Both the position numbers and the translations under genes were made by a program. Below, in pieces: positions 50,601 to 63,570 of a DNA stretch of 64,000 bases. Position 1 is the stretch's first letter. Each line of letters opens with the position of its first letter. The stretch covers positions 21,153,497 to 21,217,496 of the forward strand of contig NW_019211457.1 of the NCBI RefSeq assembly GCF_002443255.2. Reading direction: 5' to 3'. The notes below the pieces were generated by a model. That model had not been told where the DNA came from. It made no database searches and saw only the letters and a list, made by a program, of their open reading frames with translations. Source of the DNA: Varroa destructor. Lineage: Eukaryota > Arthropoda > Arachnida > Mesostigmata > Varroidae.

Positions 50601-53600
50601 CCGCAAGTAGTAGACATATCTAATAGTAACATAATTTCTAGACCAAACATTTTAAGGCGCTGAAACTGCGTTGAAATGATAAATTATAGGGTTAACGTAA
50701 TGCACATGTTTTCGACGAAAAAACACTTTACGGTCTTAATACGCTTAAAAATCTGCGCGTGAAACACGTGATGTTGCAATAGTACGTGCCAAGAAATTAT
50801 TTTGTGGCAATTGAAGAATCTCAAAATGGTACATACTTGGATCAAAGGCTATCTCATTCACAATAATTAGTCACTTTCTTAAAAAGAATTTCGGCTGTTA
50901 TTTTGAACATCATCTAGTTGAGGAGCTAACTGCACTACATCGGAGGTATACGTGCGTTTTCACACGGCATTCTGCGACTGGTTCCATTTGACGACCGTGA
51001 ATGGGAAAACATCGGGAAGTTTAACGAAAATGATTTTAACCGCTTTCCCTGGAGGAAAATCGCCTGATAGAATGTTTTCTAGCATTAAAATATTCGAAAA
51101 GTTTGTGCAGATCTATAGGGCACTGCTCGATGAACTGGAAGTTAAGCTTGCAGTAGTTTAGAAAAAAAATCTGAACCCTTGTCTAACGTGTTACAGCAGT
51201 ACGGCTGAAATCAGATGTGGATCTGATAAATGTAGTTCGAGACTACGTGCCAAAGAGTACGCTTTCGTAGATTGGAAAGCATGTGTGACGGAAACTGACA
51301 GTCTGCTATTGGTACAAGGAAAGGGCGCACCTTAAAGCTTAATGCCTGGTTCTTACCTGCTAGCTACAAAGCTCGAATCCGTTCATTTAGAATATAAATG
51401 GCAAGAGGTATTATAATATTAATAAATTTGATCACTTCCGGCTATCTGTTAAATAAAATAGGTAAAATAGATAAATAAATAAAATAAATAAGGCCTTTTT
51501 TTGTCTCAGTTCATTATCTTAAACTCGTCCCGACTGCTTGAGATATTTTTACTATTTTAATTTAGCTTTAATATTTGTTAGCGCTACTAGCCAAAGAGGT
51601 TAGTATCGCGGTAAATATTGATACAGTATGGAAGTTCGTCAGTAGTGGGGTCGGGAATATGATGATTTGGACGACCGGAAGGTCGGAAGAGGAGTAGTTT
51701 AGTGTTAAAGACTGGCTTGCGAAGACTGGAGGCCAGAGAACGTAGAGAAGGTGCCTGGGGAGACCACAGGCAACATTCAGAGATGTGGACAGGAAAACTT
51801 AAAAATTGCCGAAGATGAACACAATAAGAATTTTAAAGGGCAGGCCCAGTAGTCCGCAAAACGGTGCCGTAAAAGGAATGAGAAGTTGCCTCGATTAGGG
51901 TCGTCGGCGACACCATACTGAAAGCAGCAGCCAATCGAGTATTCGACTATATGTGGTAAGTAAAGTGCTGAACAGCGGGGGTTAATGAGGAGGTTACTCA
52001 CTATTCAGTTAACGGCATCGCTAAAGTGACGGACAAGCTTTCTTTTTTTAATTCAGTGCTGACTTATTAAGGGCAAATTGGCCGTGGACGCACGGTCAAG
52101 AATACAAAGAACTGCCGGCGTAAGGATGCAGCTGGATTGGTGGCTACGGCAGATGTAGCGTCCGTGTTACTTCCGCGGATTCGACGGTCTATTTGTAAGC
52201 GGAGTTTTTCTGATTTGGCTGTCTTGTAGGGTCAGCGATATCCTTGGTTCCTATTTAAAAACACTTAGGCATTTAACCGACAACACGACGTTTATTAAAA
52301 AAAAAGCTTATCGGTAAAAGCTACGCGTAGGTGTCTTCGTCAGCAATCGAGAAAAACGACTCCGTGTTTATTCGTCTTCAGCACAAGAAAAAGAAATTGT
52401 TTTTAAAAATGACCCCGCATTTCAGTGACGGCTGGACCGTTCGCCCGTAGGTTCGTTAAATAAATAAATATGCCAGATAAATTGTCTGTCATCCAAAAGA
52501 ATCACATTCCCATTGATAGAACAGAAAAAATCGCAACAAGTAAAAAAACGTGTTGTAAAAATCAAATCAATTGCTTGAAAACAACGCTGTGCACGAAAAG
52601 CTAACGTAATTATATTAAAAGGAAACTAAATTCTAAAGATAAAACAAAAATAGAATAATATCACTACATTTGTTCTGTATCGAAGGGATATATATTTTAA
52701 TTGATTACAGATGTGTGAATATTGATTGGATAACAAGATTTCTAACAAGTATATCTAATACGATCTATCTGATATAAGCGACGTTCCCTTAAAGTATATA
52801 TATATACTTTATTGTCCTTGCGAAGTCCCACACTTCGTCGTCTATTATTTCTTAGAATCGACACTTTGCTTACTGGCTAGGAGGTATCAATGTTGCAATG
52901 GAAGTTGTAGGACAGCTGAGATCAAATGGCCTCGGTAGATATGATTAAGATGCCCTCAAAGAACCAGCCGTGAAGCCGAGCATTCTGTCTCTATATCAGG
53001 TATTGACAGTTAACCAGCTTTTATCTGTTCGCTTACTATGCATATCCTACTAATCGTATACAAAAAGAAAATAAAGGATAGCTTTAGTGTTTGCCTAATA
53101 AATCATGCTAATGCTTATCGTTTTCATAACCAACGCGTCAATATGCGCCTTACCTGGCAAAACATATAATTTGCAAATGTCATTTTATAGTAAAGTTGGG
53201 GGTAAGGTTTCACTTGGGAAAAAATAAGCTTTCAACTAAAAAACATAATTATAGTCAAAATAAATGCTGCTTGAACTTTACCTATGTCTTCCTGCAGAAG
53301 TACATATTGCTTTATATGCATGATATTGAAGCGTATGCGCTTAACAAAAATGGGTATGATCATAAAAAGATATGCAACTCATACCTAATTCTATACATAA
53401 ATGTATTTCTCGAAAGATCTATTATGATATTACACAATATTTGGCCTGTTCTTGATTGGAATGTTCCTGCCGAATTCGAAATCTAAAACTGATAAGTGGT
53501 CCTTTCAGAGGATAAGAATTTTGTTGTCTGCGAAATCCATGTGGTGCTCTTGGTTTCTTTAAATACCCGTAGACTTACTATATTAATTTTTATAGTCAAA

Positions 53601-56600
53601 CTAAATTTATGACACGCGTAACGTTCATTTGACGAATACTGGATCTTTTCGAAAGCAACTCCTTCAAAGACTGAATTCGTACCGATATGTATGTATTCCT
53701 ACATTAAAGTTCGTTTATCTTAAACAAGACGCTACCAATAACGTTTGCCAGAGAAAAAAAATAATATATCGTAACGGTACAGCCGTTGGTATTTCGCTAC
53801 CTTTTATCGTGAAGGGAAATGCCAAGATCATAGAGTTTATCGAAATCTGCGAAAACTCTTATGTTCCTATATAAGCTTGCCGAAGTTACTGAGGTCATAC
53901 CGCGCTTCGTGTCTTGGTGGTGTGGGACTTGTCCACCCACTATAGACATCGTACACCCTTAATGTCCGGATAGGCAGCATGCTGCACAGAGTTGGAAGGG
54001 GAGGCCACCTTAGTCGTTAGGAAAATACCGTTTCTTTCCTTTGAGCTCGGCCTTTCTCGGTGATGTAAGTATCAATTTTGGGGCCGGTTAGACACACGCG
54101 ACTCCCTCTTGACAGCGGGAACCCTCATCTACTTTCATCCATTGTCATCTCGCTTCCCCTCTGCGAATCTATCCTTCCTCATGGGGTTCTAACGAGGGCA
54201 GGAATATAGTATCTCCTAGTACTCAAGAATAAATTCACTACAGCAACGAGCCCTCCGAAATTTATCAGCTTAGAGAAATTTTGGAGGTGTCTGTAGAACG
54301 AAGTGTATACAGGACGCAAAATAAAATTTCTGAAGTCTTTGTTGAATATGAACGAAACTTACTTGTTATATTAAATTCTTCATACCGAGTACATGTGATA
54401 CCATTTTATCTGAGCAAGAACTAAATATCCACAACGAACTATTTGCATATCGAAATCTAAGCGCCGTATGTTCAAAATTTCAAGATTTCATTTCATCTAT
54501 ATGCATGGAACAACAAAAGCCCAATCACCGTTAGTTGGTCACGGAATTTGGATTCCCTTAAATGAAATACTATGTAGAATTGAAAAATTTAAAGAGTCGC
54601 GTCAGTTAACCACACGTTTTTTCTGGCGAATCGAAAGTCATTTCCAGGCGCATTAATGTTTAGAATGAGCCGCTTCAGAAACTAAACTAGCGACCAATTA
54701 AAATTGGTTAGTCCCTGGTTATACTTTAAATACAATTACAACCGAAACTATTTGTCAGGTGTTCCCGTATCCGACATTATAGCATGCGAAGCACGAGCAG
54801 AGTTCAAGAGAGGTAACCTATATTATTTAGCTAAAGCTTCACCCTCTAGAACACGAAAGATGGGTGCTGAGGCAGGCGCTAAACATAAGTTAAGCACGTG
54901 ACTCTGTCTATCTGGTGTGGCTTTACTCAAGAAAGAAAACGGGCAAGCAACGATCGAGCGGCCACCTGAAATGAAATCATGGGCGTGTTTAAAAGTGTTC
55001 ACCAATGTAGAAAGTCAGCACGGGGAATATATGTAGAGGTGCTGACATTGTGAAGTGTGCCTGAGATGATCAATGTGAACGACAAGGCACGAGACAGAGA
55101 GCAGAAGGCATAGAGTTCATGAAAGACCTAAAAAAAAAACGAATCACCATTACTACACAGAACAAGATGATAGATATATAGGGCAAGGGTAACAATGCAG
55201 AATAGCGGGGATACCGTAGCAGCTCAGCGTGAGACATAAATCTGTCTTCAAATGGAGCCATTACGTAGACTGCTTTCTACAAAGTGCTCAGAGCTACTGC
55301 GACCGTGGTTTGGATAGCACTACTCACATTATAGGCTTTTCGAAAGCTTTGACCAAAGCTCAACGAATCCCGTGCGAGCCTCACGCATGGTTGCACAAGT
55401 CTATCTTCCGCATTGCACCCTAATACGACGGTTTTCACCCGAGACTGTATCTACGCGTTGGATATGAGTCTTTCTGTAGAATCCAAAGGATTACACCTAA
55501 CACTAACTGCTAAAACTGCATTTGCGAACTTGAGTCTTTCTCTACTGGCCCCCTGAAGCAGGCGGTTTTCCATAGCCACGCTTCAGCCAAAAGTGGATTT
55601 TTAGATAGTACTTCAGTTGAAGCATTTGACAACTAGCTGGTTAATTTTGCGATGATAATATTTTTTATGCTAGGTATATTAAGTAGGAATATCATGCCAA
55701 TGTGTGTTGAGTGCTACGCGCACAGATCACATGTTTTTGCACTTATTCATAGTACACACCTGGTATAACCAAATATTTAATGTCTCATCTGCTTATTCTA
55801 TTTCTCAGTCGTGACGGAGTAAGATTTTGCTGTATTTTTTTTTGCTGCTATCGGTAATCGTAGACGAGGAGAAAGCAGGTTCACTTTGTCTCTTTAGTGG
55901 ACGAGCAAATTCAATATTTGTCAAGATCCAACAAAAGGTGCTACAATTGCTAATTTGTCTTGCTAAGCTGAATGCAGAAATCGAGACAGTCGGGAGCCAG
56001 GAGTGCCAATCTTATAGCAGGTAAGAAAAGAAGTAGACGATTACCCTTATTTGTTTCTTTCTACACCAAGATTATAAACCTGATTTTCAATCTATTGTTA
56101 TACCTCTAAGATTATATTCAGGCAATTTCAATTGGCGAAAACAAATTTCAGTTTTTCAGTAGTACAAATCACTCCTGCAGTGGGACAGAGTTTTCAACCA
56201 GATCACGTGACAACGCTGTCCAACATTGAAAGAAGACATAGCAAAAAGCCTCTCAGCGCATGACAGTTTCTCTAACGTGGCAACATTTGGGGGCGGATCT
56301 CTTCCTAGATAGAGAATTCAAGCAAGTTGGATAGTTGTGAGTGAATACACGGACAAATACATTGCTACCCAATGTAACACACGTGAGAGGGATGACAGGA
56401 GTACAAATGACGGGAATGGGCGGGCGAGGTCCCGACGCAATGCAACCACTCGAGTTAGGCAAAATGTCGAGTGTTAGAATGAGCATGAGCTCAGAATGAT
56501 ATAGGCTATGTTTCGAAAAGGGATTAGCGTATGGGTTACATCCTCCATGATCTCAGTCGACAAGTCAGAGCATAAAATATGATCCTCCCAAGTAAGGATT

Positions 56601-58960
56601 GGTATAGCAAATGGCTGCCTCATCAAAAGGGTCAATGAAGACATTATTAGCTGGGAAAAGAATTTGGGAAAGCTGTTGTTTTTATATCGGCTATATAGTA
56701 ATGATATGGCTTAATCTAGGTTTATATACGTTTAAAACAGAAGGCATATTTGCAACATATACTGCAGTTCGTGGTAATACGTTTATAGATCAGTTATATT
56801 GTCTATCAAATATCGTATCTGAGCGCAGAATATATTTACTACATTAAACTAGGGCTTTTTGCTAAGGCATCGATATTTGGATCTCTCGACATTTCATCTA
56901 AGGAAGCAACAGATATTACCTGGAGCACATATAATAAAACAAAGATAGCTTCTTTGGCGTTGGAAGTCATGTCAAACCCCATGGGTTTGTATTTGAGTAA
57001 TGAAGCATTGGAGCTGGCCTAAATGTGGAATTTCGAGTGACGGTGTCTAATGAAAGTGCTTAACATACCACTTTCTTGCAACGTTGTAAATACTGACGCA
57101 AGAGGTACATATTTAAGAGTCGATAATACCGGCAGAGCTCAATAAATTTGAGTGTATTCTAGATGTTTATAATCCAGTGGTAGTAGTGGTTAAGAGAGCA
57201 AGGTCGTTCATTACCAACTACAGTTAGCTCATCATGATACGGCCTCGACGATACATAATACGGTGAATTCAAGGTACCTCACAGAGCGGCAGCAATTTTA
57301 TTGCTATGGGAAAGACAATTGAAAATAAAGTAGAGAGAAATCGGCTCAAATTGTGTATGCGTAGCCTCATGAGGCTGTTGCAACGGCCGCAGTAACTGCT
57401 ATCCCCGCCTTCCGCTACTATGGCACTATCCGTACTATGGCAGTACGACGTGAGCTACGCTATGTCTATGTGGACAAGATTTGAGACTGAATCAGAGAGT
57501 CTTGGGCCGAAATGGACCACAATTACGTGTGGTGTGCGTGGTAAACGGTCGTATTTTGTACAGCGAACGTAAAAAACTTGTAACCCTATTGTCAAATTTT
57601 CTTTCTTTTATGTGACCTCGGTGCAACCATTATAACCACAAGTTTTAATATAATCGTGCATTTAATATGTGGAATTGTAGGGTGGAGATAATGTTTTGAA
57701 GTTACACTTAACGAAATAAGTGATGTGGGGTAATGGATTAATTGCGATACAAGAATAGGCTGACTGTAAATAGGTAAGAAGGAGGTTGCTCGAACAATAC
57801 GGGAAAGACATCACTGCGAGGGGGTGACTGAATCAATACAATGGTATTTCTGCCTAACACGCAGCGAAATAACTGAAGTTAAGAAGGTCTTTAGTCGATC
57901 TTTAGTTCGAGCTAGGTAGCGTACGGAGAGCAATAGGATAAGTTCAAATAACGGACCAACGGGACACGGTCATAAATTGATTGCAGTTTTACAATTAGTG
58001 GCACAAGCAGAGCTATCAGCTACAGCTAGGAAATAGAATCAGTTAAACTCAGAAAAACTGTAATAATTATAACCCGACTCGAGCGTAATTCTAAGACGAA
58101 GGAAACTAATCGAAGCCACGTGATGAGATATAATAGTTGCTGTAAGATAACAGAATTATTGGAAAATTCCAATATGACAACGAGGTAATTGCTATATATA
58201 GGTTAGTTAAGTCTAACTTACGTTAAGAACAACTTAGCAATGCAAGGACGAAGTGGCTGCTAAACCAGATCTAGTATAGCATTGAAATCTTTTTTTCTAT
58301 TTGTTTGCTTTTCCGTCATGACTTATATGAGTTAATTATGCTTTTTATTCGTAGACTCATCGCACTGCATCTTGATCTGCTTCTGGTAAATGGAGCAAAA
58401 GCTGTTGAAAGATATTTGTTCTCAAACAGAAAGATTATTTGCTAGCACACATATCTGGAAAGAGCAATAATAGATAACAAGTATGAATTCCAGAGAGACC
58501 TCTGTACTCCAGTTCTACCGCAACCATTGTCTCTTTCATACTGTTGCATGTTAACATAATGCAGCCGACAGAATAAAAGGAAACTTCGGAAATTTTAACA
58601 AGGCACGTGAAGATATCAAAGCAACGTAAGATAACGGTTAGGAGCAAGCAAAGGAAGTGCAGTAAAAGGGGGCATGATTCCAGAATCGATGACCGACGAG
58701 GGCGGCCAATTTTCTTAGAGGTATGAATCGACTACGCCCTGCTAAACAACATATTCGGTCCTCATTCATGGCTGGCACGCTTCAGACCCGCGTTTGGAGA
58801 TGCAAACCTACCCTTTCCGAACAGCCTTAACATAACTCTGATAGACCGGATAAGCCCAAGGAAGAAACATGCACATCTTTTAAAACTCTCAATATTGAGA
58901 CTTTATCGCAGCGGTATAAGTGCAATCGAAATATATTTTTTCACAGGTCTTGTTCCAGTC
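47600..58960. other. Upstream intergenic DNA, no recognisable gene
   Basis: This 11-kb stretch is mostly AT-rich. Open frames are short and unrecognised, none above about 100 codons. GC-richer patches at 51.65-52.2, 53.9-54.2 and 56.2-56.5 kb have no identifiable product and may be old repeats. A 22-bp palindrome lies at 52790. A palindromic TATATG-rich patch lies at 50455-50490. Dll enhancers could be here but cannot be recognised by eye. Confidence 0.5.
52790..52811. repeat. Perfect 22-bp AT palindrome
   Basis: TAAAGTATATA is followed directly by its reverse complement TATATACTTTA, with no loop. It could extrude as a cruciform, or simply be a TA run with symmetric edges. Confidence 0.9.
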
Positions 58961-58966
58961 AGCTAA

Positions 58967-59430
58967 TTAGAGTGGTGCTGGAACCACAAAAGAATTTGGA
59001 GAACGAATAAACCAACAGATAACGAAATGTGTCCATGAGAAACATGAAATTACCATGGTCAAAGACAACTGATGTAAGGCACATGTTTCAATATGGCCAG
59101 GGTGTTTCTCTTCAGAAAAGTTGACCGCCAAAATTAAACCGTTCGAGTCGTCTTGCGGATTCTGGAGACATATAAACGCATGGAAGGAGTATTTCAGCTG
59201 GTCGAAAGAGATTAATTTGATACCAGGAAGGAAAACACTCGAGCTGAACGAGTCACGGCCGTGCGCATGACGGGAACGCGACACAGGACAAGATAACGTG
59301 CAAATTCTACGACGAAAAACGATTAAATAATTTCATAGCTGTACATGCCTTAAGGGAATATCCGATTCGGGGCCAAACGGGCAACACACACAACAAGAGA
59401 AATCACTTTAGCCGCATGTGCAGGTCGGAG
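58967..59430 (+). pseudogene. Ty3/gypsy gag remnant with zinc-knuckle end
   Basis: The plus strand has a gag-like stretch (KPFESSCGFWRHINAWKEYF, near 59135-59195) resembling the capsid start of gypsy gag proteins. It is followed near 59390-59425 by NKRNHFSRMCRSEQKE. The last keeps the H-x4-C half of a CCHC zinc knuckle plus the CRS-K-like tail usual in this group. The first two cysteines are not visible. Stops and frame changes break it. It lies directly upstream of protease and RT remnants in the same orientation, which supports the call. Confidence 0.6.
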
Positions 59431-59539
59431 CAAAAAGAAGCGCTTCACATTAGGGTTGTACCGAAATGCCAGTTGGAACAGTACCGAGGGTTTAGTTATG
59501 ACTCGAAACACAATTTCTGCCAGACATAGACGATAGGCG

Positions 59540-59700
59540 GTTTACCCATACGGAAACTATACGTCAACGTGCATATCGAAAACTGGGGCAGGAGGCTGCG
59601 AGCCCTTTTCGACACAAAAGCAACGTGTGATGTCATGGTCCTAAAGATATGTAAAAGGTTGAGTAGCCGCATAAAATAATTGCAAATCGAATACAAAAAT
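59540..59700 (+). pseudogene. Retropepsin-like protease remnant
   Basis: The plus strand reads LYVNVHIENWGRRLRALFDT near 59555-59615. The DTKAT there sits where aspartic proteases of retroelements have DTGA. The catalytic Asp remains, but the Gly of the flap-side motif is replaced. It is followed by DVMVLKICKRL, like the helix after the active site. It is broken by a stop afterwards. Confidence 0.55.
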
Positions 59701-59800
59701 ACAACTTGTAAGCGAGAGCTGTGGGTTGACAACATTGAAGATCGAAACTTTCAAGGCAAAGGAAGTTGCTAAATTCTAAATATTCGTCAGGTATGCAGGG

Positions 59801-60910
59801 ATGTTACTATCTGTAAACATTTATCTTGAGCTAGAGCTAATAAGAGCATTGAGTGTGGTAGAAAGCGTAACCAGAGTGGTGGAACGATGCAAATGTCGAC
59901 TGAACGTATTCATTGATGAAGACGAAAAAATATTTGAAGGCCTAGGCGAGTTACCTCAACTAGTAAAAAATCCACGCCAAGGACGGTGTAAGGCCTGTGC
60001 AGTAGCATTTACGAAGGCTATAGTGAGTGTCGTCAAATAACCGGCGCGTCAAGGAGTCATTTAAAAAAATAGATCATCCGACAAAATGGGTCTCATATAT
60101 CATAGCCGTGTGTCAACGTGACGTAAGTCGAAAATAGTTTTAGATGTGCTTGCATCTCATAAAGTTATTCAAAGACTTAAATATCCAATGGTCACTTCCA
60201 GTTATACCCTGCATCATCTCAGCAAGACAAAAATGTTTGAAGTTTTTGATGCCAGGGACGGACTCTGTTAAATGGTTTTAAATTCGGAACGCATGAACGA
60301 TATAACGTTCACTCCCCTAGGGTAATATCAATACTGTAAGGTCCCTCAAGAAGTAGGTTCAGTCCAAGGGGAATATCAGAGACGTCAGGTTAATGATGGG
60401 CTGAAAAATGTTGCGGTGATTACGGATGATACGATTGCATGGGGAGAAGAAAACGTTAAAGAGGAGGCCGGCAAGGATCAGTCGTGTAATACAGGCTCTG
60501 TTCGAAAGGACATGTCAAGTAGGATTCCCATTCAACAAAACCATACTTCTCTAGGAATATCAAAAGTTAAGTTCATGGGTTATATCATTAGGAGAAAGGA
60601 AATAAATGCAGATTTGGATTATAGTTATTTAAGATAAAGGCTATATCAGCGATGCCATCGCCAAGCTTCCTATGGTGTGTAAACTATATGTTTGCATTTA
60701 TTCTTAACCTCTCTCAAATCACAGAACCATTGCGTAGGCTAATACAACATTAGTATCAGTTCGCCTGACAAAGTCAGCGACAGAGGCTTTTACGCAAATC
60801 AAGAATAACTTCGCAGATATATCAATTTTGAGCCAGACAAATGATTGTCTGGAGACCCTCAATGAAGCAAATCGAACATCACAACTACGACCGGGTGTCC
60901 AATTCATTAA
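59801..60910 (+). pseudogene. Ty3/gypsy reverse transcriptase remnant
   Basis: The blocks occur in family order but in changing frames. EKIFEGLGELPQ (about 59925) matches the linker before RT. PARQGVI with KMGLIYH-like sequence and LDVLASHKVIQ mark the fingers. HLSKTKMFEVFDARDGL (about 60220) carries the first catalytic Asp. DITFTPLG and EYQRRQVNDGLKNV follow. VITDDTIAWGE at 60416-60448 is the catalytic Asp-Asp box, with Thr in place of Tyr/Val before DD. ISKVKFMGYIIRRKEINAD is the segment after it. AISAMPSPSF and FILNLSQITEPLRRLI (about 60650-60750) are the connection region. At least one stop lies inside the palm, so it is inactive. I did not recognise an RNase H domain after it. Confidence 0.85.
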
Positions 60911-61770
60911 CAAATCTAGTTAAAGGAGGGACAAAACACTGTAAAATTTTAATGCACTTTGTTAGAACAATTCAGAAAGGTTAGCCCGTTAAAAAAGTAT
61001 GTTAAGGTAGATATTGTCCCATACTGGACATTCGATACGAATACGAATAATATTCGATGTGATACATTGTAGTAGATAATGGGCTTGTAAACTGAGAAGC
61101 ACTAATAATTTTACCTAACCTTTAAATTTAGTTCATGAACCGGGCGCATAATTCACATTTAATCTATGATGATGCGTATTGCTGCATCACAAATACGATA
61201 TATTGGCCTAGAGTCAAATATGATTTGAGAATTTCAATGGGAAAGTACAGTGTGCGTCGGACGGAAAAAGCATGACAATGCTCGAAACCATTACAGAACA
61301 AAACAATTTCCGAGAGGCCATAGTAAGTGATTCCTCTGTATACAATTACAGTGGCTTTTTTAAATTAGATGAACTAAACCGAAACACGACTACAGTTGAG
61401 GCTCTAACAAAGACCAGCACACATTTCAGTAGACAAGGAAGACCCAGTAAATTACAAGCGGATGTGGGTCCCAGGTATATGTTTTGAGAATTTAAACAAT
61501 CTTGCAATACCTGGCAAGTTAAGCTTGTAATCAGCACGTTATACCACCCTCAATTGAATGAAGGGCAGAAAATAGCCGAGGCATGGTTAAGAAGGCAGAT
61601 TTGAACAAAGAAGGCATCAAAAGAGCATTATTGAAAGGCCGAGCAACAAAACAGTCAGATAGTCTGTCAGCAGCTGAGAAATTTTTCGACCATACACCTG
61701 CCATCGTACTACCGATCACTGAAGATAGGCTCAGCACAAAAAATTATTGTTAAAGTACCGAAATTATTTC
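60911..61770 (+). pseudogene. Ty3/gypsy integrase remnant
   Basis: TNTIYWPRVKYDLRI (about 61190-61235) matches the YWPGM-x-D segment after the H2C2 zinc finger of integrase, with NRAHNSHL just before it. From 61272, KPLQNKT/ISERP-like sequence leads to VYNYSGFFKLDELNRNTTTV, then VEALTKTSTHFSRQGRPSKL and QADVGPRYMF. That is the integrase core around the second Asp (usual pattern SDNGPQF). TWQVKLVIST and YHPQLNEGQ follow at about 61500-61570, near where the catalytic Glu is expected. Frameshifts and stops interrupt it. Confidence 0.8.
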
Positions 61771-62640
61771 GAGGTGGCAAGAAAAAGCGAAACGGACCTA
61801 ACCTACGATAGAGGCACAAGGCAGTTCGCACCCATTAAGCTGGGTCAACAAGTACAAATACGGCCTACAAATTTTTTACACAAATGGCTACTAGGACGCT
61901 ACGCAAAAGAGGCGAGACTATAAACGTATAAGGTGCGCGTTGAGAATGGGGCAGAATTTACGAAAAATAGATAACACATGATAGACTGACACATCTGCTG
62001 GAAACAACAACGGTTCGGTAATCGGTGCAGGATAATAACAATACAGGAGCGCACTTTGACACAGTGCCTTGTTGCAAAGCGAATATGGAGTCACCCCGCA
62101 CCAACTCGCACCGTTATGCCGCAAAATTGACGAAGGTTAAGAAAGGAAACATAACGCAAGCATGCAAATTCTGCGAATTAATACATGCAAGCGAGCGCAG
62201 AGTTACAATTGAAAAATTTAGACGAAGGCTTAGTAAGCACAACTCAGACCCGACACTTACTACGTCGATTTCAATCCATAAAAAGCAATCATCACGTTTC
62301 AGCATGGGCACGTTAACACTTAAGGATGTCAGTCAACTAAAACTGGTTGATAACCGACCAAAATGAGGCGGAAAAGCGATAAGGGACAAGGAGATATCCA
62401 TAGACTAAAAAAAAAAGACTTCCGCAAAAGGAAAAGTAATCCAGACAAAGTTACTTGCGCAAATAAAACTATATCAACACTAATGTACTGATAGAGTATC
62501 TGAAAATTATGCTTGAATAAGCACAGAATCAGTAGTGCCAAGTGTCACTTAAAAAGTAACCGTTAGTACCAAAAATTGAAGTGTAATTATAATTGTGAAT
62601 TAATATGAACAAATTATAAGAATATAATCATTCAGCCTAG

Positions 62641-62654
62641 AGTGAGGGGAAGGG
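62641..62654 (+). other. Possible polypurine tract
   Basis: A 14-base purine-only stretch at the downstream side of the gypsy relic is the expected place for a plus-strand primer, but the matching LTR boundary is not visible. Confidence 0.25.
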
Positions 62655-62659
62655 TTGCA

Positions 62660-63420
62660 AAAAAAACAACTAATTTAGTATCAATAGAGATTACATTAGT
62701 TTATTTGATATTTTCATAATGTAATATTATATCTCTAGCTTACTTACATAGCTAATAATTACATGCTGTAAATTTTAATTTTGATAGCAAAATAATAAGT
62801 TAATTTCAGCTTACAGATAATATGTATTCTCGATAGTTAAGTTTGTGACAGCAGTACCAGAAAGGAGATATTAGGAAATGATTAGGTACAGTAGACTGCA
62901 ATCAAATTTCGGACCACGTGACACAAGTAAGTAAATTGCAAAAAATAACCACGAAGAAAAATACATAGACGATGTAACTTGCCCTAATCGCGCGTGAGGT
63001 GAAAAAAAATCCTCTTGACATCGAAGTAGCACCAAAACGCGTACCGATCCAAAGTCAGGAACAATGGAATCGGCGTTCAATAAGCACTAATGTTATAAAA
63101 CACTGGGAAGGCTTTACGCTACCTTGACAATTTTTGAAAAACGAACCGAATGATATACCTAAGAATTGTATTTTCATACAAACTGCTTGAAGACAGAAGT
63201 ATCGAGGGTGGTACCTTCCGCCTATAACAGAAAAAATAGGACAAGTTTTGCCAGCACACATTATGATGCAATCTACTAGCGGAATTGGGCTTATTAAGCA
63301 GCAGGAGATCCATAGGAACTGGTAAACGCTAAAAGCCAACTATAAGAATTACGACTGGACTAGAACCCTACCTTTTCTTTTACTTTTAGAAAGAGAGCGG
63401 AGAAAGTGAATAGCCTTTAT
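62660..63420. other. AT-rich DNA downstream of the gypsy relic; nothing recognised
   Basis: A remnant of the 3' LTR would be expected at the left side, but no direct-repeat partner was found near 57-59 kb. Open frames are short and unrecognised. Confidence 0.4.
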
Positions 63421-63423
63421 ATT

Positions 63424-63570
63424 TCCGGTATCACCGTTAGGCATTTCATCAGATGAGTGGCTCCTAGGACGAAACGAAGTGTGTCTATGCCTGGTGGTTC
63501 GAGATTAAACCACAACATGTCCCTAAAAGTAGCAGGCAGATACGTTATCCACTAAACTATCACGAAAATA
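63424..63570 (-). repeat. tRNA-derived SINE-like element, copy C
   Basis: This is the best-preserved head of the family. The minus-strand TAGTTTAGTGG (63559-63549) fits the pol III A-box at all 11 positions. GTGGTTTAATCTCGAACCAC lies at the B-box position. Then CACTTCGTTTCGTCCT, an ACTCATCTGATG-like stretch and GCCTAACGGTGATACCGG follow, as in copies A and B. The tRNA body does not close into a cloverleaf. It is in the opposite orientation to the other two copies. Confidence 0.7.

Larger units (their letters stand above)
58967..62366 (+). mobile_element. Degenerate Ty3/gypsy-type LTR retrotransposon, internal region
   Basis: Gag, zinc knuckle, protease, RT and integrase remnants occur in this order over about 3.4 kb on the plus strand, the order of Ty3/gypsy elements (Metaviridae). 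Integrase after RT excludes Ty1/copia. No envelope is recognised. A 113-codon frame at 62025-62366 may be integrase C-terminal tail. LTRs were not found by eye. A purine tract AGTGAGGGGAAGGG at 62641-62654 could be the polypurine tract before a 3' LTR. Many stops and frameshifts make it a relic. It lies about 13 kb upstream of Dll exon 1, on the opposite strand. Confidence 0.8.

Noticed and set aside
51630..52200. GC-richer block suspected to be a second retroelement
   Set aside because: Translations in all three plus frames gave no RT, integrase or gag motif that I could recognise.
63424..63570. Functional tRNA gene on the minus strand
   Set aside because: The A-box is perfect, but acceptor and anticodon arms do not pair and two other diverged copies exist, so it is a SINE-like repeat.
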